From contig NZ_BLTE01000001.1 of assembly GCF_013019105.1 (NCBI RefSeq), positions 372,001 to 436,000 of the forward strand: a stretch of 64,000 nt of DNA, read 5' to 3'. Positions within the stretch are counted from its first letter, which is position 1; every line of letters begins with the position of its first letter. Both the position numbers and the translations under genes were made by a program. Source of the DNA: Fundidesulfovibrio magnetotacticus (lineage in GTDB: Bacteria > Desulfobacterota > Desulfovibrionia > Desulfovibrionales > Desulfovibrionaceae). Below the pieces are notes generated by a model, which did not search any database, had not been told where the DNA came from, and saw only the letters and a program-made list of their open reading frames with translations. Shown in pieces: positions 1 to 8,710 of the stretch.

Positions 1-359
1 GTGGCCTTGACCTCCTGCGCCAGGGTACGCACGAAATGCTTGAGGAATTCCGGATCCTTGTTGACTTCCTCGCTGGTCCAGTCAACGCGGTTGTATTCGT
101 GGTCGACGGTCTGGCGGATGAGCGCGGCGTTGACCTTGGTCTCGTCCAGGAGCTTGTGGAACGCCAGGGAGGAAACGGCCCGGAACTGCGGGGCGCGGAT
201 GCCCTGGACCTGGCTGATGATGGCGGTGTTGTAGTTCTTGCCACCCACCACCAGTTCGGCCTCCTCGCCGATGGCCGCGATGTCGGCCCCGGTGAGGATG
301 AGCTTCTTGGTCAGTTCCTTTTTCTCCTTGGCGGGGGCTTTGGGAGCGGCTTTAGCCAT
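1..359 (-). CDS. PEP synthase / pyruvate phosphate dikinase-like protein (5' part, runs off the window)
   Basis: Only the first ~119 codons are present; the gene continues beyond base 1. The start is the ATG complementary to 357-359, with an AGGAGG ribosome-binding site about 8 bases upstream (near 365-370). The N-terminus has a Lys/Ala-rich leader (MAKAAPKAPAKEKKELTKK) followed by the segment LVVGGKNYNTAIIS, which resembles the start of the ATP-grasp (PEP/pyruvate-binding) domain in the ppsA-related proteins of Desulfovibrio. It lies just downstream of pyruvate carboxylase in the same direction, so both likely act on the pyruvate/PEP/oxaloacetate node. The assignment rests on this N-terminal stretch and on remembered synteny in Desulfovibrio (ppsA-like, pyc, birA). 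The catalytic His and C-terminal domains cannot be seen. Confidence 0.72.
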   Translation of the reverse strand, partial: MAKAAPKAPAKEKKELTKKLILTGADIAAIGEEAELVVGGKNYNTAIISQVQGIRAPQFRAVSSLAFHKLLDETKVNAALIRQTVDHEYNRVDWTSEEVNKDPEFLKHFVRTLAQEVKA

Positions 360-670
360 TCGATTCCTCCTGGGAAGTCCGAAGATGCTTGTGCGGCCGG
401 TTCGTCGCGGTTCGCGAGGGGTCGCGCGGGTCAGCCGGGGGGCCGCCGCCGGGTCCGGAGCGCGCGGCGGCTGGGGTTTCGTCGCGGGGCGGATTTTAGC
501 AGGAACAGGCGCGAGGGCTCCAGTATTTTCTTTCGCGGCCTTCGCGGGGCTCCCAACGCATACAATTCACATTTTCAGCAAACCACAGCCTCCCGCCCGG
601 CCCCGGCCGGAGGCCGGGAATCCAGGCGGGAAGCGGCCGGAGCCGGTTTTCCCGGCTCCGGGGTCGTTCG

Positions 671-3600
671 CTAATCCTGAGTATACTCCATGCCGTAGCC
701 GCACCAGGGGCAGTAGTGGAAATCCTCCGCTCCCAGGGGTTCCTTGCAGCCGGGGCAGGCTTTGCCCACGGGGGCCAGCTCCACCAGGAGCTCGCCCTCC
801 TTCACGGGCACCATTTTCTTGTCCTCGAAGTAGTCGGCGTTCTTGAGCACGCGCTTCACCACGCCTTCCACCTGGGCGAGGACCGATTTCTCCTGCTTCA
901 TCACAGAGATGTTGAACATCGCCTGGCCGGGCTTCACGAAGTCGCCGGGGGAGACGTGCATCACCCAGAGGTCGCCGTTGCAGGGCGCGGCCACATGGAA
1001 GGGATTGTTGGGGTCGGCCATGGGCAGGTCCTGCGCGCCCTTGCCGCCCAGGGCCTCGGCCACCTTCACCTGATGGGAGAGGATCTCCGAGTCCAGCACG
1101 TAGCGCACCACGCTCATGCCCTGGTGGTCCGGGGCGGAGATGTCGAGCAGCGTGAAGGTGTGGGGCTTGCCGCGCGAGTCCTCGAAGAAGAGCTCCTGTC
1201 CGGGTTCCAGGCCTTCGAACCACACGTCCAGGGGCAGGCGGTTGGGGTCGCCGAACTTGGTGCGGAACTCGATGGTCTTGAGCGCGTCGCCGGGGTGGTT
1301 CAGATACATCACGAACTCTTCCGGGGTGGGCTCGCGCTGGAGGCGCTTGGCCAAGGCCTTCTCCTCGGAGGGCAGGTCCACGTCCTTGAGCGAGGCCAGG
1401 GGCGAGTCGGTGGTGCGCTGTTCGATGGCGGCGCGCCAGTCCGGCCCGAAGGCGGACTCGTACACCCAGTCCGGCGGCCAGCCCAGGGGCAGCTTGCCGT
1501 ACTTGCCCAGGAGCAGCTGACGGAAGGCGTCGTTGGCGTCGGCGTAGAGCATGAGCCGGTCGGCCTTGCAGGCCTGGGTGACGCACTCGTCGGGGTGCAT
1601 GCTGGTGGCGTCGAGCACCTCGAGCATGTCGCGCACGGCGCGCTCCCCGCCGCGCTTGTAGGCCCCGGTCACGGCCAGGAAGGCCGTGTTCCAGGTGATC
1701 TGGGAGCCTGGCGTGACGTCGTGGTAGCGCACGATGCGCCGCGTTCCGGCCAGGAACTTGAGCATGTAGGGCAGCAGATGGATGTAGCCCTGCTTGAGCG
1801 CGCCCTCCTGGCTGGAGCTGGTGGCCCCGCCGGGCATGCCGTGCTCCACCACGTCGTAGTCGATGCCCTGGAAGTATGGGGCGGTGTAACGGTCGTAGTA
1901 AGGCATGACCTGCTTGAGCACGAAGCCGCAGGTGCGGATCATCTCCTTGTTCAGGCTGGTCTTCAGGCCCAGTTCGTCTTCCAGGTAGGCCGCCGTGGAG
2001 AGCACCTCGCCCTGGCCGTACCAGCGCACGCTGGCGCCGATGGCCGTGTCCACGATGTGCGCCCCGGCCTTGGCCGCCGCGCCCACGGCGGGCACGAAGA
2101 GGCCGTCGGTGTAGTGTCGGTGGTAGTCAACAACCAGGTCGGGGTACTTGTCGCGGATGGCCGCCACGAGGGCCGAGACGAAGCGCGGCGGGCACATGCC
2201 GGCCATGTCCTTGAGCGCCAGGATGATGATCTTCGAGACCTTCTTCTTGGAGAGCCCGGCCACCTTGGCGCAGCACTCCAGGATGTCTTCGAGCACGCCC
2301 ATGTAGTGGTGCACGTCGAAGCCCTTGGCCCAGGAGAGGGAGATGGCGGGCTGGAAGACGTTGCCCTTGGAATTGAGCGCCACCTCCGCGAAGGGCTGCA
2401 TGTTCTCGATGTGGTTCAGGAAGTCGAAGCAGCGGATGATGTCGTAGTGTTCGCAGATCATCTCGCCGGTCAGGCGCATGAGGTTGCGCGGCTGGGGCTT
2501 GTAGCCCAGCACGTTGGTGGAGCGGATGAGTATCTGCTTGCAGGTTTTGGGGGCGAAGCAGTTCCACTGCTCCCCTTCGGTGAAGGGGTAGGTCATGTTG
2601 GCCATCATGGCCACGTGGAAGTGCGCGCCGCCGCCGTTCTCCAGGGAGAGGAAGCCGCAGTTGTCCAGGTAGGGGCCGATTAGGGCGTCCTCGGCCAGGC
2701 GGAAGCGGTTGCCGGAGTTGGACTGGGTGATGTCGCGGGTGGTGGTGTCCACGAAATGGACGAGCCCCGAGTCGCGGATCTGGTCCAGCAGGGCCTGGCG
2801 GTCGCCCCTTGGGTAGGGAGGCTTCCAGGCCTTGCGGTCGAACACGGGCATGGCCGGGGTGAAGCGGCCGAGGCGTTTGTCGGCGCGGCCCCGGTATTCG
2901 CCCAGCTGCACGTGGGGGTTGTAGCCCTTGGCGGAGATTTCGCTCACCAGCTTGGAGAGGCGCAGGGCCTCGGGCTCCACGTCGTGGTATTCCAGGAGCT
3001 CGGGGGCGGTGGCGATGAAGTTGGTGTCGTAGTCGCCCGAGCGGAAGCGCGGGTGGTTGATCACCTGGAGGTGGAAGGGGATGGTGGTTTTGGGCCCGCC
3101 CACGATGTATTCGCGCAGCGCCCTGTCCATGGTGCCCAGCACCTTCTCCCAGGAGCGGCCGTAGGCCATGAGCAGCGCGCCGGCCGAGTCGTACTGGGAG
3201 GGGAATTCGTAGCCCGCGGAGATGCAGGAGTCCAGGCGCACGCCGGGGCCGCCGGGGGAGATGTAGCGCGTGATGAGCCCGGCGTTGGGGGTGAAGCCCT
3301 GGCGCGGGTCCTCGCAGTTGATGCGCACCTGCACGCACCAGTTGAAGGGCTTGGCGTTGGTCTTGCTGTAGCGAAGCTTCCCGCCGAAGGCCACGGAGAT
3401 CTGTTCCTCCACCAGGTCGATGCCGTAGCGGCACTCGGTGATGCCGTGTTCCACCTGGAGGCGGGTGTTCACCTCGATGAGGTAGGGGGTGCCGTCGGGC
3501 TCCACCAGGAATTCCACGGTGGCCAGGGAGTAGTAGCCCACGTGCTTGACGAGCTTCTCGGCCCACTCCTTGAGCTGTTCGCGCAGCTCGGCGGTCATGC

Positions 3601-4375
3601 CCTTCCAGGGGGAGGGGGTGATCTCCACGAGCTTCTGGTGGTTGCGCTGCACGGTGCAGTCGCGCTCGTCCAGGGCCAGGACGTTGCCGTGCTTGTCGGC
3701 GATGACCTGGATCTCGATGTGGCGCACGCTGCGCAGGTATTTTTCCACATAGAGGCGCGGGTTGCCGAAGCTGGCCTGGGCCAGGGCCGAGGCCTTGGAG
3801 AAGGCCTCCTCCAGCTGCTTGGGCTCGTGCACCACGTAGATGCCGCGCCCGCCGCCGCCGCCCTCGGCCTTGAGCATGATGGGGAAGGTGATCTGGCTTG
3901 CGATCTCGCGGGCCTCGGGCACGCTCACCGCGCCCTCGGAGCCCGGCACCACGGGGATGCCCAGATTCTTGGCCACGTTGCGCACGGCCACCTTGTTGCC
4001 CAGGAGGTTCATGGCCTCGGAGGTGGGGCCGATGAACACGATGCCGGCCTCGGCGCACTTGGCGGGGAAGGTGTGGTCTTCGGAGGCGAAGCCCCAGCCG
4101 GGATGGATGGCCGCGATGCGCCGGGCCTTTGCCTCACGGATGATAAGGTCGATGTCCAGGTAGGCCCTGGGGTCTTCGCCCAGGAGGATCAGTTCGCGGG
4201 CGCCGGCCACGGAGGGGGAGGTCATGTCCACCTTGGTGGCGGTGAGCACGGGCACGGCGTGGAAGCGCTCGCGGATGGAGCGCAGCACCCTGCGGGCCGT
4301 GATGCCCCGGTTGGCGACAAGAATCTTCTTGCCCTGGATTTCCTTGAGAACGTCGTTGAAGGTCTTAACGCCCAT
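671..4375 (-). CDS. pyc: Pyruvate carboxylase with C-terminal zinc ribbon
   Basis: 1234-residue biotin enzyme making oxaloacetate from pyruvate, ATP and bicarbonate. Domains in order: biotin carboxylase/ATP-grasp (about 15-480; NRGITARRV, KAEGGGGGRGIYVV, EVNTRLQVEHG), carboxyltransferase TIM barrel (about 545-850; DTTTRDITQSNSGNRFR, the carbamyl-Lys motif ALKDMAGM, and metal motif DYHRHYTDG), a PYC/OADA linker region, then a biotinyl domain with acceptor Lys at about 1160 in VMKQEK rather than the usual AMKM. After the biotinyl domain there is an extra four-Cys ribbon (CPGC at 1207-1210, CPWC at 1222-1225). The start at MGVKTFNDVL was chosen because it begins just before the biotin carboxylase fold; the frame stays open upstream but reads as non-coding. 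The biotin ligase gene lies 40 bases upstream in the same direction. Divergent carboxyltransferase motifs leave a small chance of a related 2-oxoacid carboxylase. Confidence 0.93.
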   Translation of the reverse strand: MGVKTFNDVLKEIQGKKILVANRGITARRVLRSIRERFHAVPVLTATKVDMTSPSVAGARELILLGEDPRAYLDIDLIIREAKARRIAAIHPGWGFASEDHTFPAKCAEAGIVFIGPTSEAMNLLGNKVAVRNVAKNLGIPVVPGSEGAVSVPEAREIASQITFPIMLKAEGGGGGRGIYVVHEPKQLEEAFSKASALAQASFGNPRLYVEKYLRSVRHIEIQVIADKHGNVLALDERDCTVQRNHQKLVEITPSPWKGMTAELREQLKEWAEKLVKHVGYYSLATVEFLVEPDGTPYLIEVNTRLQVEHGITECRYGIDLVEEQISVAFGGKLRYSKTNAKPFNWCVQVRINCEDPRQGFTPNAGLITRYISPGGPGVRLDSCISAGYEFPSQYDSAGALLMAYGRSWEKVLGTMDRALREYIVGGPKTTIPFHLQVINHPRFRSGDYDTNFIATAPELLEYHDVEPEALRLSKLVSEISAKGYNPHVQLGEYRGRADKRLGRFTPAMPVFDRKAWKPPYPRGDRQALLDQIRDSGLVHFVDTTTRDITQSNSGNRFRLAEDALIGPYLDNCGFLSLENGGGAHFHVAMMANMTYPFTEGEQWNCFAPKTCKQILIRSTNVLGYKPQPRNLMRLTGEMICEHYDIIRCFDFLNHIENMQPFAEVALNSKGNVFQPAISLSWAKGFDVHHYMGVLEDILECCAKVAGLSKKKVSKIIILALKDMAGMCPPRFVSALVAAIRDKYPDLVVDYHRHYTDGLFVPAVGAAAKAGAHIVDTAIGASVRWYGQGEVLSTAAYLEDELGLKTSLNKEMIRTCGFVLKQVMPYYDRYTAPYFQGIDYDVVEHGMPGGATSSSQEGALKQGYIHLLPYMLKFLAGTRRIVRYHDVTPGSQITWNTAFLAVTGAYKRGGERAVRDMLEVLDATSMHPDECVTQACKADRLMLYADANDAFRQLLLGKYGKLPLGWPPDWVYESAFGPDWRAAIEQRTTDSPLASLKDVDLPSEEKALAKRLQREPTPEEFVMYLNHPGDALKTIEFRTKFGDPNRLPLDVWFEGLEPGQELFFEDSRGKPHTFTLLDISAPDHQGMSVVRYVLDSEILSHQVKVAEALGGKGAQDLPMADPNNPFHVAAPCNGDLWVMHVSPGDFVKPGQAMFNISVMKQEKSVLAQVEGVVKRVLKNADYFEDKKMVPVKEGELLVELAPVGKACPGCKEPLGAEDFHYCPWCGYGMEYTQD

Positions 4376-4415
4376 GGGAGATGTACCTAACCTGGATGCT
4401 TGGGCGGTCACCCGT

Positions 4416-5357
4416 TCAGGCCCGCCAGATGCTGCCGGAGGTGAGAAGCCGTTCGCCCGCCCCGTCGGCGGGCTTGACCCGAAGCGCCCCGTCCGGGGCC
4501 AGGCCCAGGATGCGTCCCGTCCAGGGCGGCTCGGAGCCGTCGCGCACGAGAACCTCCTGGCCAAGCCAGCAAAGACGCGAGGACGTACGCGCCGCAGCCT
4601 GTCCGGGGCTTCCTTGGGAAAGTTCGTCAAGGTAGCCTGTTTTCACAAAATCCACAAGAGCGGACCACAGGGACACGGGCGTGGACGCAACCCCCAGCCC
4701 GGCCAGGGTCCCGGCGGGAACGGCATGGCCGTTGCGCAAAAACGACGGGTCCGGCGCGGCGTGCAGGTTCACCCCGATTCCGGCCAGCGTGACGCCCTTG
4801 CGTTCCTCCACGAGCATGCCGCAGACCTTGAGGCCGCCGCAGATCACGTCGTTGGGCCATTTCAGGCAGGCCTCCACGCCCAGCCCCGCGAGGAATTCGC
4901 ACGCCAGACGCCCCAGGATCAGGGGCGTGAGCGTGTCGAAGGCCTGGGGCACGGCAGGGAGCACCAGCGCGCCGTAGACGTTGCCGGGCGGGGAGTCCCA
5001 CGGACGGCGCAGCTGCCCGCGCCCGGACCACTGCGACACGGCAAGCACCGAGTCCCAGGGGGTGAGCAGTCCGTTTTCGGCCAGCGGGCGCGCCACGTCC
5101 AACGACGAGGAACACCGCCCGCAGACCACCACTGTCCCCTCGCAGCGCGCCCGCGAAACCCACCACGATTCCGCGTCGCACGTCGTGCACCAGGGGACCG
5201 ATTCCTCTTGCCAAGGCGCAAGTCCGCGCGCATCCTCGGCCCAGGCGGGGTGGCTGGCTGCCAGGCGCTCTGGATCGAGAGGACAGGCGAGATCCTCGCG
5301 TCCCTTGGCCCACAACAGAACGCCCGGCCCCGGAACGCGGGGACCTTGACATTGCAT
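4416..5357 (-). CDS. birA: Biotin--[acetyl-CoA-carboxylase/pyruvate carboxylase] ligase
   Basis: 313-residue biotin protein ligase that would biotinylate the neighbouring carboxylase through biotinyl-5'-AMP. The catalytic domain shows the adenylate-binding loop SGRGQLRRPW, the KWPNDV motif with the biotin-contacting Lys, and GLKVCGMLVEE, followed by the small C-terminal SH3-like domain (GRILGLAPDGALRV). The first ~100 residues lack a recognisable winged helix; instead there is a Cys cluster (CTTC, then a Cys, then CGRC) that looks like a zinc-binding module. This suggests a ligase that is not a DNA-binding repressor of the E. coli BirA type. The start at 5357 gives MQCQGPRV, only 18 bases from the divergent CCA-enzyme start, so each promoter must lie inside the other gene's 5' region. 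pyc is immediately downstream. Confidence 0.9.
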   Translation of the reverse strand: MQCQGPRVPGPGVLLWAKGREDLACPLDPERLAASHPAWAEDARGLAPWQEESVPWCTTCDAESWWVSRARCEGTVVVCGRCSSSLDVARPLAENGLLTPWDSVLAVSQWSGRGQLRRPWDSPPGNVYGALVLPAVPQAFDTLTPLILGRLACEFLAGLGVEACLKWPNDVICGGLKVCGMLVEERKGVTLAGIGVNLHAAPDPSFLRNGHAVPAGTLAGLGVASTPVSLWSALVDFVKTGYLDELSQGSPGQAAARTSSRLCWLGQEVLVRDGSEPPWTGRILGLAPDGALRVKPADGAGERLLTSGSIWRA

Positions 5358-5375
5358 CACGGAAGGGAAACCTCC

Positions 5376-6569
5376 ATGCGAATCCACCTGGTCGGCGGCG
5401 CGGTGCGAGACATCCTGCTCGGCAGGCCGCTGGCCGACCGTGACTATCTTATCGAAGACGCTGCCCAAAGCGACTTTCAGGGTCGGTATCCCACGGCCCG
5501 GCTGGTCGGCAAGTCCTTTCCGGTCTTCCTCCTGGACGGGGCCGAATACGCCTGGCCGCGCGGGGGCTCCCTGGAGGCCGACCTGACCCTGCGCGACCTC
5601 ACCGTCAACGCCCTGGCCCTGGACGAACGGGGCATGCTCCGCGCCCACCCCCGCGCCCTCTCCGACCTTCAGGCCCGGGTGCTGCGCCCCTGCTCGCCCA
5701 CGTCCCTCTCGGACGACCCCCTGCGCGTGTTCCGCGCCGCGCGTTTCGCGGCCCAGCTCACGGACTTCGCGCCCGCTCCGGAACTGCTCCAGCAGATGCG
5801 CGCCCTGGCCGGATCGGCGGCCCTTGGCGCGCTGGCTGCCGAGCGCGTGGGGCGCGAGGTGGTGAAGGCGCTCGCCGCGCCCAGGCCCTCGCGCTTCCTG
5901 GAACTGCTGGAGGCCACGGGCTGCCTCCTCCCGTGGATGCCCGAACTGGAGGCCTGCCGGGGGGTCCCCGCCGGGCCGCCCCGCTGGCACGACAAGGACG
6001 TGCTGGGCCACCTGCGCGACGTGATGGACCGCGCCGCGGGCGACCCCCTGGACGCCTGGATGGCCCTGACGCACGACCTGGGCAAGGCCGCCACGCCGGG
6101 CGACATCCTCCCAGCCCACCACGGACACGAGCAGGCCGGGGCCGACCCGGCCCGCGCCCTGGGCCTGCGCCTGCGCCTCTCCACGGCCTTCGTGGAGGCC
6201 GGCGAGACGGCCGCCCGCGAACACATGACCGCCCGGCGCTACCCCGAACTGCGCCCCGGCACGCGCGTGGACCTGCTCATGCGCCTGGAGGCCCGGGGCC
6301 TGACCACCCGGACCTTCCGCCTGGCCGAGGCCGACGCGGCGGGACGCCCCGGAGCGCCAGGGCCGGGGGAGCTGCTGCGCCTTGCCCGGCGCGACCTGCG
6401 GGCCGTCCGCAAGGTGACGCTCCCCCCCGAACTGCGCGACCAGGGAGAACGTTCCGGCGAGGCCCTGCGGCAGCTGCGCTGCGAGGCCCTGACCCGGGCG
6501 CGCCGACCCCACGCGGACGCCGCGTTGCCGGACGCCTCCGACTCGGCTACACTGCCTCCCGGCTCGTGA
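5376..6569 (+). CDS. CCA tRNA nucleotidyltransferase / HD-domain protein
   Basis: 397-residue class II nucleotidyltransferase expected to add or repair the CCA end of tRNAs. The N-terminus has the GGAVRD nucleotide-binding loop (residues 7-12) and the metal-binding Asp pair D21-x-D23, then RDLTVNAL, then the neck motif DDPLRVFRAARFAAQ. The C-terminal half carries an HD phosphohydrolase signature (H233-D234 in LTHDLGKA) as in multifunctional CCA proteins, so a 2',3'-cyclic phosphodiesterase or phosphatase activity is plausible. GGAAGGGA lies about 9 bases before the ATG. The gene is divergent from birA with only 18 bases between starts. It could in principle be a poly(A) polymerase of the same family; the motifs do not separate the two. 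Confidence 0.88.
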   Translation: MRIHLVGGAVRDILLGRPLADRDYLIEDAAQSDFQGRYPTARLVGKSFPVFLLDGAEYAWPRGGSLEADLTLRDLTVNALALDERGMLRAHPRALSDLQARVLRPCSPTSLSDDPLRVFRAARFAAQLTDFAPAPELLQQMRALAGSAALGALAAERVGREVVKALAAPRPSRFLELLEATGCLLPWMPELEACRGVPAGPPRWHDKDVLGHLRDVMDRAAGDPLDAWMALTHDLGKAATPGDILPAHHGHEQAGADPARALGLRLRLSTAFVEAGETAAREHMTARRYPELRPGTRVDLLMRLEARGLTTRTFRLAEADAAGRPGAPGPGELLRLARRDLRAVRKVTLPPELRDQGERSGEALRQLRCEALTRARRPHADAALPDASDSATLPPGS

Positions 6570-6598
6570 AGCCGACCACACCATTTCGGGGAGACCCC

Positions 6599-8323
6599 GT
6601 GGCGAAGGTATTCTTCGGCATTCTCCTGGCGTTGTGCTGCCTGTCGTCCGGCCCTGCCGGGGCTTCGGGCGCGGTCTACAAGGGAACCCTGCGACCCGGC
6701 GGCGGCGGACCGCCCATGGGGGTGGCGCTGGTTCTGGAGGGAACGGACTCCCTCCAGGGCTACCTGGCCCTGGAGGGCGGGCCGGTGCTGCACGCCCAAG
6801 GCCCGGGGCCGGGCGCGTTGCGGCTCACGCCCCCCTGTCCGTCTTCCATGGCGCCCGCCTGGGAGGCCAGCCTGGCGCGCGCGGGCGACGGCCTCAAGGG
6901 CTCGCTGACCGCCCTGCCCGGCGCGCCCTCGCCCTGCGGCGCGCTCCGCGTCCCCGGCGGACGCGTGGAATTCTCACCCGATCGCGACGCACCCGCCGAA
7001 GCCGTGGCGGAACGTCTGGCCCGGCGTTTCGCCGCCGAATCGCTGCGTCTGGCCGGTGAAGGGCTGCTCGCCCAGCGCGAAGCCGCCGCCTTCGACGCCG
7101 TGGAAAGCCTGGAGGCCGCCCTGGCCGTGGCGCGCCTGGCCTTCCCCGACGATCCGGCCCCCCTGGCCGTCTACGTGGAGCCCCTGGTGCGCGCCTACGT
7201 GCTGGCGGGCGACATCCCCTCGGCCAAGGCCCTGGCGGCTTCGTACGCCGAGCAGGCCGCCCTGCCCCCCCCGGCGGCCCGACGCCTGGAAGCCCAGGCG
7301 GAGCCCGCCCTGTCGCGCGGCGCCGCCGAGGAACGCCAGTACGACCTCGTGCGCGTGCATTACGCCACGGACCGCGAACGCACCGCCACCCAGGAGCCCA
7401 TGGGCCGCTTCGGCAGCGCCCCCGCCGCGGCCACTTCCTACGGCTACTGCGACGTGGCCGTGCCGCGCAGCCATACGCCGGGCGTCCTGGAAGGACCGTC
7501 CCTGACGAGCCTGACCCTTTCCTACGATCCCAGCCGGCACGTGACCGTCACCGCCGTGAAGGAGCAGCGGGCGGGCGAATTCTTCCGATCGATCCGCGAC
7601 AACGTGCGTGACGGCCGCAAGGACGTGCTGGTGTTCGTCCACGGCTATTCGGTGTCCTTCGACAGGGCCGTGCGGCGCATGGCCCAGATGGTCCACGACA
7701 TGCGCTTCGCGGGCACGCCCGTGGTCTACAGCTGGCCCTCGGAGGGCCTCGTGCAGCGCTACGCCCAGGACGCGGAGAAGACGGGCCTCTCCGTGCCCCG
7801 GCTTACGGCCTTCGTGGAGACCCTGGCCCGGGATGTCCAGCCCGCCAACATCCACATCATCGCCCACAGCATGGGCAACCGGGTGCTGCTGGGGGCGCTG
7901 GAGCGTCTGGCGGCCTCGCGCGGCGACGGCGCGGGGACCCTGATGCGCAACGTGATCCTGGCCGCGCCCGACGTGGACAGCACGGTGTTCCGCACCCGTA
8001 TCGCGCCGCGCATCGCGGGCGTGGCGCAGAACGCCACGCTCTACGCCTCCTCGCGCGATCTGGCCATGGTGCTCTCCAAACTCTACAACAAGGCCGCCCG
8101 CCTGGGCGACGCGCAGGAGCTGGTGGCCGTGCCGCCCCTGGACTCCATCGACGCCTCCACCGTGGACTCCGGGCTCCTGGGCCACAGCTACTACGGCCAG
8201 AACCACGCCGTCCTCGACGACATGCACCTGCTCATCCAGGGGCTCAAGCCGCCGCAGCGCCCGCTCCTGGTCCCGGCCAGAACCGCCGCCGGACAGGACT
8301 ACTGGAGGTTCAAGACGCCGTAA
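6599..8323 (+). CDS. Secreted/periplasmic DUF900-type alpha/beta hydrolase
   Basis: 574 residues, GTG start with GGGGAGA about 5 bases upstream. An N-terminal signal peptide (hydrophobic run FFGILLALCCLSS, then GPAGASG) indicates export. Residues ~25-240 have no domain I recognise and include an Ala-rich helical stretch. The C-terminal ~330 residues form an alpha/beta hydrolase of the DUF900 type: YDLVRVHYATDR, VLVFVHGYSVSF (oxyanion-hole region), PVVYSWPSEG, and the nucleophile elbow IIAHSMGNRV with Ser424. A catalytic Asp in LAAPDVDS and a His near the C-terminus (HAVLDDMH) are plausible. The substrate is unknown; family members are called esterases. It starts 29 bases after the CCA-enzyme stop, probably co-transcribed. 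Confidence 0.8.
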   Translation: MAKVFFGILLALCCLSSGPAGASGAVYKGTLRPGGGGPPMGVALVLEGTDSLQGYLALEGGPVLHAQGPGPGALRLTPPCPSSMAPAWEASLARAGDGLKGSLTALPGAPSPCGALRVPGGRVEFSPDRDAPAEAVAERLARRFAAESLRLAGEGLLAQREAAAFDAVESLEAALAVARLAFPDDPAPLAVYVEPLVRAYVLAGDIPSAKALAASYAEQAALPPPAARRLEAQAEPALSRGAAEERQYDLVRVHYATDRERTATQEPMGRFGSAPAAATSYGYCDVAVPRSHTPGVLEGPSLTSLTLSYDPSRHVTVTAVKEQRAGEFFRSIRDNVRDGRKDVLVFVHGYSVSFDRAVRRMAQMVHDMRFAGTPVVYSWPSEGLVQRYAQDAEKTGLSVPRLTAFVETLARDVQPANIHIIAHSMGNRVLLGALERLAASRGDGAGTLMRNVILAAPDVDSTVFRTRIAPRIAGVAQNATLYASSRDLAMVLSKLYNKAARLGDAQELVAVPPLDSIDASTVDSGLLGHSYYGQNHAVLDDMHLLIQGLKPPQRPLLVPARTAAGQDYWRFKTP

Positions 8324-8334
8324 GGGGGGGGGGG
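8324..8334 (+). repeat. Poly-G tract (11 G)
   Basis: Eleven consecutive G residues begin directly after the TAA stop of the hydrolase gene. The tract is outside the coding frame and about 50 bases upstream of the brnT -35 hexamer. Long G runs are prone to slippage and to sequencing-length error. Confidence 0.9.
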
Positions 8335-8385
8335 CGGGACAGACGCCGCCGTTCGATCGACATGGCCGGAGGAACCCGGCCTTGC

Positions 8386-8414
8386 TTGACGGCGTACGTA
8401 CGCAATCGTATGTA
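8386..8414 (+). promoter_or_regulatory. brnTA promoter with palindromic operator
   Basis: A sigma-70-like promoter: TTGACG (8386-8391), 17-base spacer, TATGTA (8409-8414). The spacer contains a perfect 12-base palindrome GCGTACGTACGC (8392-8403), placed where a bound dimer would block RNA polymerase. A related half-site, GTATGTAC, overlaps the -10. BrnA-type antitoxins carry an RHH-like DNA-binding domain and autorepress, so this is the likely BrnA operator. The ATG of brnT is 14 bases after the -10. Confidence 0.6.
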
Positions 8415-8428
8415 CAACAGGGAACAGG

Positions 8429-8710
8429 ATGCACTTCACGTGGGACGAGCGCAAGAACGCGCTCAACAAGGCGAAGCACGGCATCCGCTTCGAAACCGCC
8501 CTGCTGGCGTTCGACGACCCGCTGCACCTGAGCAGGCTCGAACGTGTCGTTGGCGGCGAGGAGCGCTGGCAGACCCTCGGCTCGGCAGGCGGCGTGGTCC
8601 TGATCCTGGTGGCGCACACCTACCGAGATCACGCCGGGCAAGAGTCCGTGAGGATCATTTCAGCGCGCAAGGCCACGGCCCACGAAAGGAAACTGTATGA
8701 GCAAGGCTGA
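8429..8710 (+). CDS. brnT: BrnT family toxin
   Basis: 93 residues. Family hallmarks are visible: WDERKNALNKAKHGIRFE at the N-terminus, the EERW segment, VLILVAHTYRD, and the C-terminal signature RIISARKATAHERK. BrnT toxins are small RelE-like ribonucleases that stop translation and are neutralised by BrnA. A GGGAACAGG purine stretch precedes the ATG. The gene overlaps brnA by 14 bases, so the two are translationally coupled, in the usual toxin-first order. Confidence 0.9.
   Translation: MHFTWDERKNALNKAKHGIRFETALLAFDDPLHLSRLERVVGGEERWQTLGSAGGVVLILVAHTYRDHAGQESVRIISARKATAHERKLYEQG

Noticed and set aside
716-2683. Long plus-strand open frame opposite the pyruvate carboxylase gene
   Set aside because: Same shadow effect; the protein is low complexity and lacks any motif.
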